A DNA stretch of 64,000 nucleotides from Sinotaia quadrata (taxonomy: Eukaryota; Mollusca; Gastropoda; Architaenioglossa; Viviparidae), in the NCBI GenBank assembly GCA_028829895.1, contig JALGAQ010000009.1, forward strand, positions 1,116,001 to 1,180,000, written 5' to 3'. This document shows positions 1 to 12,255 of this stretch, piece after piece. The notes under the pieces are model-generated. The model saw only the letters and a program-made list of their open reading frames with translations, made no database searches and was not told where the DNA came from. The translations under genes were made by a program, and so were the position numbers. Position 1 is the stretch's first letter. Each line of letters opens with the position of its first letter.

Positions 1-990
1 TTCTGTATATTCGCAGCTTATATTCCTAGTAGAGCGAGCTAAATGGTATTCTTCCACCAAGTCTGAGAATAACCAGGTTAATGAAAGAGGCTTGATGTCT
101 TTTGTCATTTCGTAAGCATCAGACTTGAAGTGTACGCGCTTACTATTTTCTTGAGTCTGAGGTCGTGAACCCCGCTATGGGTGATGATGTCAACCCAGGT
201 TGGCAATGGGGAATAGAATAACACTGCTTCAAGCTATTTCAGTTAGATCCATCGATTCCACCACTACGGCCATCTACTGAGGATATTTATCTGATCAACA
301 ACCTACGCGATACTGGCAGTAATATATCGTTGCTGGTAGTTTCGTCTGATGCACAGTATCTCCCGGGTAGTTCATCTCAAATGTGAGTTCCCTCATAAGT
401 AACGGTTTATAACAATGCAATTCGAAAGCCTAACTTACCTAATACTTTAGACAGCGATTCCATTTACGTGAGGTTCGTTCACTCAAACCAAGTTGACAGC
501 GTTCAAAGGACTAATGTGAGTCATTATATAATGGTTTTATTAGCTGGAACCAATTTGTGAGGCTGTTCTCATGATCATTCCACTGTTTTTCCCCTGTCGT
601 TCTAAACAAACGATAGTCCTTTTGGAGTACCGGTGATCCACAATGAAAATTTGTCCATACAATTTTGTGGACTTCTCACAATTTTACCGTATTATTTATC
701 CATGGAATAATACATATAATATAACATGCATATAAAAATATACATAAATACAAGGATACGTGCATATGTAAACATAACATAAATACATTAAAGCAATTGA
801 GGTTCAAAGAACATAATAGTGATTGTAAAAATAGGGTGTGCTAGGTGTTTGACTGACACTGTGTGAAGTGGTCTCAACCCTAAAAACAGGCAATACATAT
901 ATACTATGTTATACATAATATAAATTACCAATGATATTACATAATATTTTGGTTATTCATATGCATGCCTCTTATAATTAGAATGAAAGT
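1..990. other. Unassigned non-coding DNA
   Basis: AT-rich sequence in which I find no open frame with recognisable protein similarity, no clear splice-bounded exon and no repeat shared with the rest of the window. It grades into the low-complexity tract that follows. Confidence 0.5.
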
Positions 991-994
991 ATTA

Positions 995-1322
995 ATAACA
1001 ATAATAATAATAATTACAACAACAGTAATAATAAGGATACTACCACAGAAAGTAATAATAATAATAATCACAGTAACAAGGTGACACTATGACTATCATT
1101 AATACTGAAAATAATATAATAATAATAAAATTGAAAATAAGCATAACAATGATCATGATAATGATAATAATAACAATAATATTGATGTTAATAATATTAT
1201 TAATAATGATGGTAACAATAAAAAATTATAATCACAATGTTGATATTATTAATGACAATCTTAATCTTATTACCAATATCAGTATTAATAAAAGAAGAAT
1301 AGAAGCAATAATAATAATAATA

Positions 1323-1372
<50 letters not shown>
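995..1372. repeat. Low-complexity (TAA)n-like tract
   Basis: About 380 bp of imperfect ATA/ATT/AAC triplets ending in a cleaner ATA run at about 1309-1372. The Ile/Asn/Met-rich open frame at 1089-1328 is a by-product of the triplet composition and not a gene. Such tracts elsewhere in this window sit at the 3' ends of retroposons, so this may be an old degraded tail, but no element body is recognisable beside it. Confidence 0.85.
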
Positions 1373-1373
<1 letters not shown>

Positions 1374-1374
1374 A

Positions 1375-2290
1375 TCTATAATACATCTGTATTATATATC
1401 TTCAAAGAAAGTAGGAGCTCATCTATCCACACACAATGCGACTCATGAATCGGTCTGTGAATCGATTGAATTGCATACGAATGACACGGAAGATGATCCG
1501 CAATTCTCAAAGACCGGTTCCATTGTGGCCAAGGTAATTGTGGTTGTAATTTTCTAACCAGCATTTCCAGACAGTATTTCAATCGATCCTGGGAAGTGAG
1601 GCTTTCTCCACATCACTTAATGATTTTAATTTTTTGTGTATAGGCTGTTATGCTTTGCACTGATTTTCTTTCCCCACCCATCCCTATCGCCTTCAGGAAA
1701 GTGTCGGAGCAGATGGAATAGGAATCAGTTACCAGTAGAACATACTCGATCCCTTTGCACACGTTAATGTATGCCATGTTATAAGTACGTTTAGAAAGAT
1801 TTCTCTGAATCATTACTCCAACGGAATTATTCGGAGAAATTTTCGACGTGATATGTTCGCACTTCTCTACATGGTGCAACAATAACCCAGTAAGCACATT
1901 AATATGTGGATTACAAAAACCAGACCTTTTTTACCCTCAGCTTTATGAAGATTCTATAGGTTGTTTCTTTACTTCGGCCACCTGATCTGTATAACGTGTG
2001 GGGTAAGACTGAAAAACCATTATGAATGAAGTTACGGGTTCACCTGTGAGAAATTTTCACGACCAACGTTTTCACCGTATAACATTTTCCCAAACCAAAA
2101 TAGACACTGTACAGTGTACCCAAATATTTTAACAGAAGAATGCACTTCCGCTCAATGGATCAGTACTCGTGTGTCAAGATAAGTTCGGTTCGATTTTATA
2201 AAATGGACTAAAGTGTGATGTCTCCGACTTCCCTCGGCGATAAAATCCCATAATCCGTGATGGAGATTGTACTGTTCATAGCGCGTGAAA
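1375..2290. other. Unassigned non-coding DNA
   Basis: Unique-looking sequence without a protein I recognise. Short open frames on the minus strand (1376-1582, 1613-1897) have ordinary composition and no visible domain. Confidence 0.4.
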
Positions 2291-2315
2291 GGATTATCCG
2301 ATAAAATTGCGATTA

Positions 2316-2694
2316 CGTTTATGCAAATTCACGCAGCTGCATCGGCAATCGATTAGATTGAGCAGCTCGCTGCTTCGCGAATTAGCTTGTTGATCAAGAG
2401 ATTCCAGGCGATGTACGCTTACTCGATTTTCTGTTTCGGCTTTCAAACGTTCCTTCCCTTTGATCTGTTTGACGCTAATCCATCTTTCATGCTCATGTGC
2501 AAATTGTGATAAGCTAACAAATTGCGGGGAGTTGTGTTCTTGTGTGTTCAGCAAATCAACTTCCTTGTTGCCATTCGAGTCCGACTTCATATATAACCTC
2601 CACTTACCATTTTGACGGTGTAGACGAATTCTCCTGGGTGTACCACTGTTGTCCGTTTGTCTACATGTTTTATCAGTGCAATATTCCAAGGGTC
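2316..2694 (-). CDS. Possible internal exon, unknown protein
   Basis: A minus-strand open stretch of about 125 codons encodes a hydrophilic, charged, Gln/Ser/Glu-rich peptide (it contains CTDKTCRQTDNSGTPRRIRL and QFAHEHERWISVKQIKGKE) that reads more like real protein than the surrounding noise. It is preceded on the minus strand by an ATAATTCAG acceptor-like site just above 2694 and followed by a GC|GTGAAT donor-like site near 2316. It has no Met start, which fits an internal exon. I do not recognise the family. No neighbouring exon is visible, so this could be chance or an old retroelement ORF. Confidence 0.25.
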
Positions 2695-2699
2695 TGAAT

Positions 2700-3050
2700 T
2701 ATCGATTTTCGTTGTCCTCAGTGGACCTAGTTACCTGTTGTGGTTATTTCCCTACGTTCGATTTCACCTTGGATCCGATTATCCTTTCACTCTATTTCAC
2801 CTTTACCCAATGCATTACATTCGCCTGATGGTTGAGTTCGGCAGGTTTGAGATGAAATGACAGCAGCAGCATTACTTACAGGCGAGCAGTAGCGTTCATC
2901 TATTTTTTGGCATTTTATACTGAACATCAATTGTTATTCGTATTTTTATTTCTTTTTCGAACAGATCATGAACTTTCATCTCTTAAGGCCCTAATGGGCT
3001 AATATAAATTGGGAATTCTCATTCTGTACCTTAGTGTTTGCGCTACTTGA
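2700..3050. other. Unassigned spacer
   Basis: AT-rich spacer between the possible exon and the start of LINE copy A. Nothing recognisable. Confidence 0.4.
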
Positions 3051-3813
3051 TATACGACATAAGGCTGCGGGAACTCATGGTCACTAACAGCACCTACGTC
3101 TTCACAACTGTTACAGGACGTGCTTGCTTGCAACCTTTACCGGCGGATAGAGCTCATTAGCCTCTTCAGGCAAGTCTATCTAGGACAAGAGCAAATCCGA
3201 AATAAAAAGTTCTCATGTTGATGGATTTCTGCTCTCCTGCCTTGCAGCTAGCTTCGAGAGAAGTAAATGCTCTTGAAGTTAATCCAGACAAAAAATTGGA
3301 GTGGAGTACCTCAGGCGACTGGAAGATAAACTCTATCTTTCTTTCGGCAGCTCATGCAGTCAAGCTGATGCCAAATGTATTGCAATGCTTTCATTTGGAT
3401 TCTGTCAGTGAGACCGAGAGTTTAACCCTGTTGTTTTGGGGCATCCCAGGTTCTCCTTATTCATTGCTCCGGCGTCACTCTGCGAACACTACACATACAA
3501 AATCAAACCTCTTAAAAACAAATTACATTTGGGTACAAAGGATGGAAAGCAGATACGAATTACAGCTCGAAGCTGATTGGCGTAAGCTTTGTCGACGCCA
3601 CTGGCTGCCCACTAACTATGAGGAAGGCCATTGCGCTCTAATGGTCAGCCATCGCCCGCCTAGCTGAACAGCCCCCAGCCGAAAGGATGCTGATTCGCCA
3701 GGTCTGTCTGCATCAAGGAGGGGCGCTTGGAGCAAGAGAAACACCGAAAAACAGACCCCAAACAAACTCACTTGCTAACAAATAAAACTAATAAATAACA
3801 AAATCTATCCCTT

Positions 3814-4380
3814 GCGAGCTGGAATGTTCGCACATTAGGTGCTTTCAACCCTGTAAGCGACTGTGGTCTGGACACTGTGAGGATAGCTACTGTAGTTGAC
3901 CTTGAGCTTACGCGACTGAATGTCGATATCGTTGCATTACAACAGACCAGTTACCAGAATATGGCATCCTCCGCGAAAGGAACTGTACAGTCTACTGGCA
4001 AGGAAAGGAACTCAACGAGCCTCGTCAACATGGTCTAGGCTTCGCCGTGAGAAACACTCTTTCGACGTCCATCGAAATATATGAAAAATACACCTCGGAT
4101 TTTCCTATTGAAGCTGAACACATCCTCCGGATCTTTTCGCCTAATAAGTGTTTATGCACCAACACTCTCAGCAACAGTGGACGCAAAAGATAATTTCTAC
4201 AAAGAACTGGACAATTTAATTCAGCGTATCCCAGCTTCAGACCATCTCAACCTACTTGGAGAGTTCAAAGCACTGCTTTCACTGTCTTCGGCAAACAGGA
4301 CCGACAAAACTCGGATTGGTTCACAGCTAATATCGCAGAACTGGAGCCACTATTTCAACCAAAAGAACTACCCTCACTGA
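3814..4380 (+). pseudogene. LINE endonuclease (APE-type), decayed
   Basis: Across three frames this stretch encodes pieces of the N-terminal nuclease that nicks target DNA in LINE retrotransposition: a VALQET-like stretch near 3930 (reads VALQQT), a GLGFAVRNTL block near 4035, then LISVYAPTLSAT (about 4141-4176) and NLLGEF at about 4249-4266, where active copies have the conserved GDFN. The conserved Asp of that last motif is replaced (LGEF). The central nuclease block after 4266 is absent, because the sequence jumps to Gln/Asn-rich residues, so the domain is internally deleted as well as frameshifted. Confidence 0.75.
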
Positions 4381-4639
4381 ATAAAAAATAACCCCTCTGA
4401 ATCAACCCTTGAAAATCTTAGAAAATTCAGACGAGAGGCTCAGCGGACTTCACGGCGATGTGCGAACAACTACCGGCTAGACATATCCCAAATTATTCAG
4501 ATTGCCGCTGATTTCGGAAACATCCGCGGCATGTATGAGGGCATAATAAAGACCCCGGCCTGCGAATTATCAAAACGGCTCCACTGAAATCAGCAAACGG
4601 TATCATCATTACAGACTGACAAAAGAAGATGGAGAGGTG

Positions 4640-6240
4640 GGCTGAATAGTACAAAGGACTTACTCCAATTCCGCTACAGTATCAGATGCTGCAATAGAGG
4701 TCACCGCAAACTTGCCTGAAATGACTAAACTGAATAATGAACCGACGTTAGGAGATGCTCTGAAAAATAAAAAAATGGGAAAGCCCCTGGTCAATATAGC
4801 ATCACAATTGAGATCCTGAAAGTTGAACTTCGAACTTCTCTACCCTTGTAAATATTACTTCAAGGGAGAAAGGAACAGTCCTACAAGAAATGCGCAATGG
4901 AAAAATAATTACATTATACAAGAACAAAGTAGACCGAAGTGAGTGCTCAAACTACCGTGGAATCTCCCTCCTATGCGTCGTCGGCAAATTTTTCGCTCGC
5001 GTCGTATTCAAAAGCTCCAAATTCCTTGCGGAATAAATCTAGCCATAAAATCAATGTGGATTCCGAGCTGGAGGATCAACCATCGATATTATATTTTCGC
5101 TGAGGCAACCGCTGAGGCAAAACCGACCACTATACGTGACCCTTTGTTGGCCTTACAAAGGCATTTGAAATGGTCAGTCGAACTAGACCATAAAGACTCC
5201 TGGAGAAAATCGACTGCCCTCCAAAATGGCTGTAAATAATGGTCGCCTTGCGCGAAGATACGCAAGGTACGCTGTAATATGATGGCTCAACCTCAAGCAC
5301 ATTTCCGATCAAAAATTGAGTAAAGCAATGTCATGTGCTTGCACCTAAACTGTTCATCATTTATTCTCAATGCCGGTCACATACTCTTACAGGTATTCAA
5401 ATGCTGGGATTTTCCTCCACACCAGGAGTGATGGCGGATTATGCAACCCTACAGGACTTCGGCCCCAAAAACCCAAATCCAAAAGTTTCTATGAGGAAGC
5501 TGCTGTTTGCGGACGATGCGCCTCTGACTGCTTACTGTGAAGAAAGATTGCACCGACCAATAAGCTATTTCGCCAATGCTTGTAAGGAATATGACCTGAC
5601 TGTCAGTTTAACGAAAACCTAAATCATTGACTGAGTGAGTAGTAGTGCCCTGAAACTTTGATTGAAGGCCACACACTAGAGGTTGTAAGTGCATTCCTTC
5701 ATCGGGATCCACTATCTCAAGTAACCTCATCTTAGATTCCGAAATAAGCAAGCCTATTTGCATCAATGATGTCGCGAGTGCACAAATGGTTCTGGAGTAA
5801 CCCAATGATGATTGTAATACAAAAATGCAAGTTTGTAGATCTTGAGTGCTGAGCACACTTCTGTATGGCGGCGAAAACTGGACGCTGTATGCATACCAGC
5901 AAATCAAGCAAACGTCTTCCATTTACGAAATGTTCGGAGAATACTACACATAAAATGGTAAGATCACGTCTCTAACAACGCCGTCCTGCAACGAGCTGCA
6001 CTCCAAAATATCTTCGCTCTCCTAGGTCACAGACGTCTGCGTTGGTTTGAGCGTGTAACACGAATGGATAAAATTCTTTCCAAAGATAATGCTTTATTGT
6101 GAACTTGTCACCGGTTCTATATCAGTCGGAAAACCATACTTGAGCTACATGGACATCGGCGAACGGGACTTCAAATGCGGAGATATCGACCTGGTGAACT
6201 GGGAAAAATGTGCAGCTGGCGGAATATCTTAAGGGCAGCA
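4640..6240 (+). pseudogene. LINE reverse transcriptase, decayed
   Basis: The frames together follow the RT of LINE copy B: the KEDGEVG linker (4623-4643), a decayed kinase-like GKP.. block near 4775, the NYRGISLL-equivalent near 4950, the catalytic FADDA motif at about 5504-5520 in the readable frame 5335-5622, then the SYLGST-equivalent, the YGSETW-equivalent near 5870 and the GSRSVGRP-equivalent near 6120. Motif A (Lys-Ala-Phe-Asp type) near 5160 reads KAFEMVS, so the catalytic Asp is lost. It has many frameshifts and stops and must be inactive. Confidence 0.8.
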
Positions 6241-6316
6241 GCTACAAACGAAGACCAAGACCAAATGAAGTCACGGGATAGGAAATTAACAAAACAAAAC
6301 CTACGCACTGAAAGCC

Positions 6317-6402
6317 AAACACCCGTTGTCTAAAAGCAGCTGTGGAAAAAATGTGCTTGTCTAGTATAGGCCTCTACAGTCACAGACGACGATGCATTTA
6401 AT
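6317..6402 (+). pseudogene. LINE C-terminal zinc-knuckle remnant
   Basis: Matches the CSxCGKxCLSSIGLxSHRRRC motif seen in copies B (57210-57292) and F (60735-60815). A stop replaces the codons before the first Cys, and the last Cys and His/Arg cluster remain. In such LINEs this motif is presumed to bind nucleic acid. Confidence 0.7.
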
Positions 6403-6461
6403 AAAAAAAGAAATACAAATTAGGAAAAATTAAAATTAAAATAAAATCTTAAAGAGATGAA

Positions 6462-6870
<409 letters not shown>

Positions 6871-7071
6871 CTTTTTACTCAATAGGGATAAATGACCTTC
6901 TATATCCGAACTGCTGTAATGTGTCACGTGTTTTTAATTTCGGCATTCACACTACTGAGGTGGAGCTGCGTACGACAAAATTTTGAGTAGTGTTCAAACG
7001 CTTGGACTTGACCAGAGCAGATATCTGAACAACCAATAGAAAGGGGAACACAAACGCCACAATTATGCGGG

Positions 7072-7596
7072 TTGCCAAAATTACAAAAGCCCAACGTACC
7101 ACGAGACCCATCCTCTAAATGTACAACTCCGCCTCAGCATGGGCTAGCTAAATGGCTGGTAACAGTGCTGGAACCAGTAAAACGGTCCCTAGTAAGTGGA
7201 GCCGTAAGAGACAGTTTTGAAATGGCTGAAGTAATGGACACCATCAACACAAAGAATGCTGCCGTGGGTAGTATGGACATCAAGTCTCTTTTCACCAACG
7301 TCCCCCTGAACGAAACCATCAATGTCATCTGCAAGGAGGTGGAACAGAAGAAACTACGTTTGGGTATACCTATATGTGAGCTCGATATATTTTTGCGATT
7401 ATGTACAATGGATGTCAAATTCCACTTCCTAAATAAAAGTTTCAGACAAATTGATGGCAGTCCACTCGGACCAATACTAGCAGATTTTTTCGTCGCGCAC
7501 CTCGAAGAAAAGGTTTGCAAAAGATCGAACGACCTAATATTGTGCCGTAGATACGTCGACGACATTGGGGATTGGTATGGACAGAGATCAATGTGA
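7072..7596 (+). pseudogene. PLE-A reverse transcriptase fragment
   Basis: An uninterrupted 174-codon frame carries PLE-type RT motifs in order: LPKLQKPNVP (template-grip motif), AKWLVTVLEP, the palm motif A block SMDIKSLFTNVPLNETI with catalytic Asp, GSPLGPILADFF (motif B), and RRYVDDI (motif C, two catalytic Asp). It then frameshifts after YVDDIGDW. The following bases to about 7740 still translate in other frames into the expected palm-thumb residues. In PLEs this enzyme performs target-primed reverse transcription. It is truncated at the N-terminus and frameshifted, so not functional. Confidence 0.88.
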
Positions 7597-7754
7597 GGAT
7601 ATCCTGAGAAGCCTGAATGATCTTCACAAAAAACATCCAACTCACTATCGCACATAAAAGAAATGGCTGCTTACCCTTCCTGGACTTACAACTTAGTCGA
7701 CGAGCTGATGGTTCAATAATGCGTTCAAAATATTGTGTTCAAAGGAAACATTAC

Positions 7755-8200
7755 AAGCAGAGTTAACGCGGATTCGACGTGTACTTACTGAAAACGCTTA
7801 CCCAACATTGTATTATCGATAAGCACAGCGAACCCAGACTGTGTGCCGTGTTTACTATGCTGCGGATGCTGTAATCCTGTATCATACAACCAGGATTGCT
7901 ATTCCCTCTCTCAAGCTTGCGTCGCCCTGGTTCACCAAATCCCAACCTGATTTATCAATTCAAGTGTAGCTGCGAGGCCAGCTACCTTAGAAGAATGGAA
8001 AGACAATTGGGAGTCAGGAGCGGGCTGAGCATATTCCGATTTGGAATCGCAAGTCTATGATGCAACAGAAAGATCAACTTCCAGTTTCAATCGATTAACC
8101 ACATCATTGATAGCCAAACACTTGGTTGAATCACGTCATCGAGTTGACACCGCGAAAAGCGTTTAAGCGTCTTCAGTACACGTAATACTCTCAATTAGGA
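7755..8200 (+). pseudogene. PLE-A connector and GIY-YIG remnant
   Basis: Fragments equivalent to QAEITRIRRTLTENGYPTLF (7755-7812) and VHQIPSNLSIQV (7930-7968) of the copy at 17885-18600 are recognisable, followed by the CSC.ASYL..-type start of the nuclease module and a weakly conserved end. Multiple frameshifts break the frame. Confidence 0.7.
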
Positions 8201-8273
8201 AGCGCTGTCCAGATTTATGTGTAATCAAAGACCTGTACTGGCCTCTGTCATTGAACTGATGAACTTGATTTTA

Positions 8274-8373
<100 letters not shown>

Positions 8374-8480
8374 GAGCTTTATTCATCAGAAGACAAATTT
8401 TCAGTGGTACATACAATTTACCTGGATAATAAAACATGACTGTTGGAGTAAAGATAGGAATAAAGTTTGTGTTCACTCCA
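8374..8480. repeat. Dispersed repeat R7, copy 1
   Basis: Begins with AGAGCTTTATTCATCAGAAG and contains an ACAAATTTTCAG core. A diverged relative is at 21676-21900 (AGAACTTTTTTCATTGAACA and the same ACAAATTTTCAG core). Layout relative to the TAA tract parallels family R2, suggesting a minus-strand retroposon 3' end. Confidence 0.45.
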
Positions 8481-8659
8481 TTCGAAACTACTCAATATTG
8501 ACTATGTGTGTGCTTGCAGTTTTGTCTGTTCATCTTTACCTCGTTCCCAGTTTCCATATAAACATTTGATCTGCAGTATGCACCTGACGATATGCAAAGA
8601 AATGTTTGGCCCAACATTTTTATTATTGTTCACAATAATACGTGCATATGTACATACCA

Positions 8660-8716
8660 AGTCGCCTTCTTGTCCACCATATTAAAGTTCACATCGGGAA
8701 TTCCATGCTTCAAGAC
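8660..8716 (-). pseudogene. PLE-A micro-fragment
   Basis: About 55 bp match, on the minus strand, the stretch at 18549-18600 (GGGAATTCxxxxxTTCAAG with TTCTTGTCCxC upstream), the N-terminal edge of the PLE-A connector. It is an isolated relic in inverted orientation, only 440 bp downstream of the plus-strand PLE-A copy. Confidence 0.6.
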
Positions 8717-8814
8717 ATGATAAAGCTGACGAATCATAAGTTTGAAAGCCCTTTTGATCGATTGAAATGTCAGCGTAAAACAGTCTCTTAATACATTAGT
8801 ATTATACTAAGAAT

Positions 8815-9130
8815 AGTGTTTTATTTATCCCAAATGGGATGAATTTTCAGCCAGTTACATGAATTCCAATATTATACAAAATAAAATGTTTGCCACCATT
8901 TTCATCTTCTCATGGAAAATGTCCATCATTTAATTGAGCAAAAACTTCTTCATTCCTCCTTTTATCCCTATCGGAACTAGATACAACTGAGTTGGTGTTT
9001 TGACGTGTGGCCGAATTAAAGGTCGCATCTCGTCTGGCTCAATCCCACCCATTGATGTTGTCAAGGCTGATCACGTAATATCGACCCACTCGCTCTAGGG
9101 GAATAGTAGGGTCAATTTTCACACCCATGT
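8815..9130 (-). repeat. Short retroposon 3' end, family R2, copy 2
   Basis: One of the best-preserved R2 copies. On the plus strand it opens with TTTATTTATCCCAAATGGGA, which contains a perfect CCCAAATGGG-type palindrome, then CAGCCAGTTACATG, and ends in the GTGGCCGAATTAAAGG block. On the minus strand this yields a GGGATAAATAAA polyadenylation-like end. No TAA tract remains. Confidence 0.65.
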
Positions 9131-9249
9131 GTGGCAGGTTAGGTTAAGGTTCACACAAAAGCGCTTCTGACTCTGCGGGTCGATGGTCGCCACAAATTAT
9201 CGTTGTTGATATTCCGATCGCTTACTGCAGTTACGAATCAGCAGTTTAA

Positions 9250-9605
9250 ATGAAATGGCTTTGAATATTCTGGGATCATTTTGAAATATGATTTTTCCTG
9301 GTATATACGGCGTATTGTATTTATTATATCACGTGGAATGGCAAGTGATAACACGCATCGGTTGGGTATCGAAGGTGTTATGGCAGCCCACATCTAACAT
9401 AGGAGGATTGAAAAGGTCGACATGGCAGGAGGGAAGAAAATCAAGACGAGGGTTTGGACGAACAAAGTATCAAGACTTCGATGCAGTCTGCAATATAATG
9501 ACAGTCTGTCTCCCTTCTTACCTGGATAAATGTCTTTCAGTAGCAGACTGAAACGTAGGTACAATGATAAATACACCAATTTTTTCCAAGAGAATTTAGT
9601 TTGCA
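9250..9605 (+). repeat. Dispersed repeat R1, copy 1
   Basis: Shares an ordered series of blocks with 38340-38590: GAAGACTTCGATxCAGT-like, TATAATGACAGTC, TxxCCTxGAxAAAxGTCTTxCAG, GxAGACxGAAACGTxGGTA and AATACxCCxAxTTxTT. The conserved GAAACGT..ATAAA end looks like a retroelement 3' terminus. No protein is recognisable. Confidence 0.6.
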
Positions 9606-11390
9606 CTATTTTTTAATCATATTTAACTCTGTATCAGTAAATTCAAGACATTTGATTCTGAATTTGCCGGGGCATTGATAAAGAACACTTCGAGAAGGAG
9701 CAAAACAGACGAGAAGGCAGAATGAAACACCTGGGTTTGTTGAAGAAAAGTTGATAGAAATTCTATGAAAGAAAATGATACGATATTGAAATCTGGACTG
9801 CTTACTTTGTGCCATCCATAAATACATTTCTCGTGTTCATGTCCCCAATGACTAATCATTACTCCAAAATGAAAATTAAAACATCCATGTGCATTTCGGA
9901 ATTGAAATGAAAAATTAATTAAATAATATTTTTGGAACCATGACTTTGCTTAATTTGAGCTACAAGCAACAAGATCAGAATTCGTCATCTGTGCTCGAAG
10001 TTGGAAGTCTGCGTGAGGGAATTCACAGTTTGGAAAAGCAGTGTATCAGCGGAGGCACGTCCACTGTTGGCATCTAATTCGTTTACTTTAGATCCTTTGA
10101 AACTTTTTTCATATGACAGAAAGGTCAGAATACCAACACTATTTGGCATATTGCATTGTGGCAATGAGATAACTAAAAAAATCCAGTAACGTACGCGAAA
10201 TAGTACTTTTCGTAAATAGTCTCACTACTTGCGAGTAGTTCAATGATGTTAAGCTAGATCCCTTAAACACATGACAAATCCGACGGATCAATAAAATACT
10301 TCGCTAATCGATAGGTAAGGCGACCGCCACTTGAAACGTAAACTAGACTAGATTTCAAGGAGTTATTGCTTGTGCACGTAAGTCGAATCACCGTATGTCA
10401 TTAATCGATAAGGCGTTATAATGGAGCCACTTTTAACGCCGTAAACAGTCCAAAAATAGAATAAACCGATACTTGTCTGCTTTGGTTAAATAACAAAGTG
10501 GAACAGGAAAACTTCATCGGTTACATCGTTTCATGAATAATTTATTTATCCATTTTAGATAATTCTCTTGTATGTTAGATGGACCCACGCAAGGTATTCT
10601 GAAACATTCATTAGTGCTATGTATTTGTTCAAATGTTCAATAAAACATATGTGAACAAGTGTTCATCTCACGCTTTCCGATTAAAATATAAAATGGCTGT
10701 AAATCAATACACTGATACTAATGAATTCAAATGGCTTTTGTTATAATTCACATTGGATCTGTGTCATTACCCGTCGTCAGCTGCGCACACCAACTTGATT
10801 GCGCTACAAAACCTCCAAAGCTTTTGAGGTCAACTAAGGACAGTAAGATGATGCATGCTTAAAACAATTATCAATCCATTTTTCATATGTACACCCTGGA
10901 ACTCTTGATTAAACGATGACAATTATCGTTGAGAACATCGTCAGAAATTTTACCGGCATTGTAGTTATAAGTAACTCACAGGTAGGTCGACTCATCCTTT
11001 AGATCATAAAAAAACTAATTGTCGAGGTATCGAACGAGCAAATAATTGCTTACTTTTTGACTCATTAACATATTATTCTAGATGGCTTAGTTTACCTTAT
11101 GTTACCCATCACCGCTTATGTGGAATAAGTTTAAAAGTGCTGGCGAGCGATTGGAATCCCATTTGAAAAACAAAGTCTCTTGATAAAAACCGGTGTGTAT
11201 TATTCTATTAACGTTTAAGTCTGCTTCCGCAAGACGTTTGTCCGGGTAAAAGTGTACAAAATATTCTGTGACGGTTATCATATTGCGAGCTGAAAGCCAA
11301 ATTGAAGTCTTCATTTTTTGGGTGTCGGAGCACCTGTCTTAATTTATTCTTTCCCGTTTGTCCAGTCGTCTTTCTAGGTAAGATAAGATA
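9606..11390. other. Unassigned non-coding DNA
   Basis: About 1.8 kb with no recognisable protein, tRNA-like block or internal repeat. Open frames are short and of random character. Confidence 0.4.
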
Positions 11391-11394
11391 CGAC

Positions 11395-11710
11395 TGTCAT
11401 AGTGCTTCATTTATACCAAAGGGAATGAATTTTCAGTTTGTTACATACATTTCAGTATTACAAAAAATAAAATGTGTTCCATCCTTTTCATCCTGCTTTT
11501 GGCCCAAAATTCGAGCGCTATGTTTCCATGGCAATATCCATCATTTAATTCAGCAAAATTTCTCCATTCCTCTTTTTACCTGTATCGGGACTACATGCAA
11601 CCGAGTTAGTGTTTTAACGTATGACCCAATCGAAGGCCGCGTCAGGCTAACTTTCATTACGCCATGCGATGATGTCTGGCCCCCTCACCCTACGAATCAC
11701 TGGGAGACCT
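11395..11710 (-). repeat. Short retroposon 3' end, family R2, copy 3
   Basis: Carries the R2 landmarks TGCTTCATTTATACCAAAGG, GAATTTTCAG, AAAATAAAATGTG, CATCATTTAATTCAGCAAAA, CATTCCTCTTTTTACC and TATCGGGACTACATGCAA. It has no (TAA)n tract next to it, so the tail has been lost. Confidence 0.65.
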
Positions 11711-11719
11711 AGATCCCAT

Positions 11720-12255
11720 GTTGAGACAATCATACTATGTCGACTTATGTGATTTAACACCAAGTGTCATGTGTTATATTCCATATTACCATCCCACGTT
11801 TACGACTAATTTCTTCCATCTTACGATAACCTCGATCTCAACGCTGATTTCATCTATTTTAAGGGGTCCACGAGCATGAAGTGGTTTGAGCTATAACATT
11901 GAAAGCGAATTTAATAATTTACCTATGCATTTATAATACGTAAGCCATGTTTAACCTGGTCAGTTCGAAGCTACCGTAGAAATATCACCAACGAATATGA
12001 TGCCACACCATTTAGTGCAGATGAAACATTATTCATAATATTTCCAAGAATATTCTCTACCAGCATGTCATGTGCTGACTCTTGTTATCAAGTTTGGGAC
12101 CAATTCACTATAACGATTAATTAATCTGTGTTGTTCCGAAACCGTCAACAATCCCAGCTCTTTAAAATGCTGTAGAGATATCACCCATGATCATATGCCA
12201 CACAGTTGGTGTGGACAATCGCTGCTGAGTATAATTTTAAGGATATTCTCTAACA
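11720..12255. other. Unassigned spacer
   Basis: No recognisable gene. A loosely repeated motif (ATATTCTCTAxCAGCA near 12050 and 12248; CCACACxxTTxGTG near 12004 and 12200) suggests an old ~190-bp tandem duplication. Confidence 0.3.

Larger units (their letters stand above)
3050..6460 (+). mobile_element. Decayed APE-type LINE, copy A, near full length
   Basis: A non-LTR retrotransposon whose parts lie in the expected order: a 5' region (about 3050-3810) closely matching 54565-55330 of LINE copy B, a partial apurinic-type endonuclease, a reverse transcriptase, a C-terminal tail ending in a CCHC-like zinc knuckle, then an AT-rich 3' tail running into a long (TAA)n tract. Stops and frameshifts are scattered throughout, so it is a dead copy. 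The same family recurs at 12260, 41715, 54560, 59260 and (reversed) 60560. Clade assignment was not possible by eye. Confidence 0.85.
7055..8225 (+). mobile_element. Penelope-like element, family PLE-A, 5'-truncated
   Basis: Contains the RT from about motif 1 to the end, the connector and a degraded GIY-YIG C-terminus. The connector and C-terminus (7755-8200) match, segment by segment, the minus-strand copy at 17885-18610, which defines family PLE-A. The N-terminal region of the RT is missing. The 3' end runs into a (TAA)n tract at 8278. Confidence 0.85.

Noticed and set aside
1089..1328. 79-codon Ile/Met/Asn-rich open frame
   Set aside because: A direct by-product of the (ATA)n-like tract, with no complexity beyond the repeat.
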